Positions 62,880-64,000 of a stretch of DNA of 64,000 nt are shown in pieces (the stretch's first letter is position 1; every line of letters starts with the position of its first letter). The stretch is from Candidatus Neomicrothrix sp. UBA814. GTDB lineage: Bacteria; Actinomycetota; Acidimicrobiia; Acidimicrobiales; Poriferisodalaceae. A program made the position numbers and the translations under genes. Location: NCBI GenBank assembly GCA_002296525.1, contig DBIA01000017.1, forward strand, positions 248,001 through 312,000, read 5' to 3'. Below the pieces are notes generated by a model that saw only the letters and a program-made list of their open reading frames with translations, made no database searches and was not told where the DNA came from.

Positions 62880-63488
62880 TTACCAACCGCGATCAATCCA
62901 CTCCTGCAGTTGCGGTGATTCGTTCCCAATAGTGGTGTCATCTCCGTGGCCAGGTAAGACGAGTGTGTCCGCTGTGAACTTGGAGAACATGCGGTCTTCG
63001 ATGCTTTTGATAATGGTGTCAAAGTCGCCGCCTTCGAAATTGGTGGCGCCCGGTCCCCCTGGGAACAGAGTGTCACCTGAAAAGAGCAGTGGTGTGTTCT
63101 CGACGAAAAAGCTCATAGAACCAGGTGTGTGGCCGGGGTTGTGAATGGTCCTAACTCGAAGGCGACCAACTTGTATTACTGAGTCGTCTTCGAGAATAAA
63201 GTCGTAGCTGGGCAACATTGTGGCGTCGTCGGCTGCGACACCTACTTCGTATCCGGCGTCTCGAATCGCGGGAATAGCTTGTATGTGGTCCCAATGGCCG
63301 TGAGTTTCGACCACGGTCCTGACGCCAAGGGTTTGGCAGAGTTCGAGAAGTTGTTCGTGTTCGTTGGCGGCATCTATAAGAAGCGCTTCTCCCGTCTCAG
63401 TGCACCTGATGGTGAAGACGTTGTTTTCGTAGGGTCCTACAACAACTTTGTGGACCTCGATTCCCGTCGCTTGCCAATGAAGAGTCAT
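62880..63488 (-). CDS. MBL-fold metallo-hydrolase
   Basis: A 202-residue metallo-beta-lactamase-fold protein, glyoxalase-II-like. Metal ligands are seen in VVETHGHWDHIQAIPAI (HxHxDH type), HNPGHTPGSMSFFVE (His), LFSGDTLFPGGPGATNFEGG (Asp) and VLPGHGDDTTIGNE (His). The start TTG 63494 is in frame, but ATG 63488 is preferred. Substrate is probably a thioester or other hydrolysable ester. It is divergent from the heme-uptake-type gene. Confidence 0.88.
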   Translation of the reverse strand: MTLHWQATGIEVHKVVVGPYENNVFTIRCTETGEALLIDAANEHEQLLELCQTLGVRTVVETHGHWDHIQAIPAIRDAGYEVGVAADDATMLPSYDFILEDDSVIQVGRLRVRTIHNPGHTPGSMSFFVENTPLLFSGDTLFPGGPGATNFEGGDFDTIIKSIEDRMFSKFTADTLVLPGHGDDTTIGNESPQLQEWIDRGW

Positions 63489-63549
63489 GGGCAAAGCTTA
63501 CGACTTCGAAACCTAGGCCTTACGAATGTTGCATAACCAAGACCTTAAA

Positions 63550-63567
63550 TGATAGGTATACCTATCA
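63550..63567. promoter_or_regulatory. 18-bp palindrome, DtxR/IdeR-like operator candidate
   Basis: TGATAGGTATACCTATCA is a perfect 18-bp palindrome with AGGT...ACCT half sites reminiscent of DtxR-family metal-regulator operators. It lies between the MBL gene start (63488) and the heme-type lipoprotein start (63614 or 63650). Iron or manganese control of uptake is inferred. Confidence 0.5.
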
Positions 63568-63613
63568 ATATGAGCCAAGCTAACCTGAGCGCCCAATAGA
63601 GAAGCGTCTATAA

Positions 63614-64000
63614 GTGTTTCTGAACATTTCAACTTCGATCCGAGAAAGAATGATGTTCGTATTCGGGGCGTCTTTTTTGGTTTTCGGATGTCTGGCGTGC
63701 GGCGCAAACTCTGAAATCCCGGCAGCTTCGCTGGAGTACCGAGCTTCACAGGTCATTGGTGACGGCAGTGAAACGCAGCCCAACGAGGAAAAAGAGCTGG
63801 CCGGCGATCGGAGCAAAAGTCTCCAAGCGATTCTCCCGGTGGTCGTGACGGACTTAACGGGCACGGAAGTAACAGTTGACTCAATCGACCGGATCATTCC
63901 GCTTGATGGCACGGTAGCCGAAGTGGTGTTTGCCCTCGGCCTTGGAGAGCGAGTTGTAGCGACCGACATATCAGCAACTTTTCCTCCCGAGGCCGATCAA
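63614..64000 (+). CDS. heme/metal ABC transporter substrate-binding lipoprotein, N-terminal part (truncated by window edge)
   Basis: The frame runs off the 3' end of the window, so about 129 residues are visible. The N-terminus from GTG 63614 (FLNISTSIRERMMFVFG) leads into FLVFGCLACGAN, a lipoprotein signal with Cys after LA. A charged linker follows, then TDLTGTEVTVDSIDRIIPL and LDGTVAEVVFALGLGERVV, the opening of the HmuT/TroA-like binding-protein family. ATG 63650 or 63653 are alternative starts but would lack the basic N-region. The upstream palindrome suggests metal-dependent control. Confidence 0.7.
   Translation, partial: MFLNISTSIRERMMFVFGASFLVFGCLACGANSEIPAASLEYRASQVIGDGSETQPNEEKELAGDRSKSLQAILPVVVTDLTGTEVTVDSIDRIIPLDGTVAEVVFALGLGERVVATDISATFPPEADQ

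Noticed and set aside
1..64000. Search for tRNA, rRNA, CRISPR arrays, insertion sequences and phage genes
   Set aside because: No cloverleaf, repeat-spacer array, transposase or terminal inverted repeats were recognised by eye.

Overview
The window is a gene-dense stretch of a bacterial chromosome, with no gap over 300 bases without a gene. It most resembles an aerobic, free-living actinobacterium, probably an uncultured Acidimicrobiia-type lineage. The basis is five luciferase-like (LLM) oxidoreductases of F420-type families, frequent GTG starts, a GlnR-type operator upstream of amt, an actinobacterial SUF layout with SufU, and a MauE/DoxX protein. Taxonomy is inferred from gene content, not from a marker gene. 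I found no rRNA, tRNA, CRISPR array, insertion sequence or phage gene.

Region 1 (1-12.5 kb) looks like a catabolic and transport neighbourhood. It holds a truncated alpha/beta hydrolase, a LysR regulator divergent from inositol-3-phosphate synthase, two LLM flavin oxidoreductases, a D-2-hydroxyacid dehydrogenase, two MFS carriers, a DMT exporter, a PhyH-type dioxygenase and an SDR. It also holds a GrdB-like gene interrupted by an in-frame TGA that is followed at the right distance by a bacterial SECIS-like hairpin, so I read it as one selenoprotein gene.

Region 2 (12.5-26.2 kb) carries a fused indolepyruvate ferredoxin oxidoreductase, a cystathionine beta-synthase/gamma-lyase pair (reverse transsulfuration), amt, a histidine phosphatase, an M18 aminopeptidase, a rhomboid protease and an ornithine-cyclodeaminase-like gene. 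Region 3 (26.4-32.3 kb) is a complete branched-chain amino acid ABC operon, livK-H-M-G-F, with hairpins between livK and livH and an unusually long LivM. A P450, an LLM enzyme, an SDR and a diguanylate cyclase follow.

Region 4 (36-52 kb) includes a methylsuccinyl-CoA-dehydrogenase-like enzyme divergent from a MaoC hydratase. About 10 kb away are two malyl-CoA-lyase-family genes, which together suggest part of the ethylmalonyl-CoA pathway. Between them lie mutY and a second selenoprotein operon: a thioredoxin-fold fusion protein followed by a UGSC-motif protein whose TGA is again followed by a perfect hairpin.

Region 5 (48-58 kb) is a split SUF iron-sulfur cluster system. sufB and then sufD-Rieske-sufC lie on the plus strand; sufC2-sufS-sufU lie on the minus strand. 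Three of the suf transcription starts share an ACTAT-N4-ATAGT dyad that I propose as a common operator. The window closes with an M20 peptidase, an amidase, a drug-type ABC exporter, an MBL hydrolase and the start of a heme-uptake-type lipoprotein preceded by an 18-bp palindrome.

The strongest items are the two TGA-recoded genes with their hairpins, the three-site suf motif and the GlnR box.
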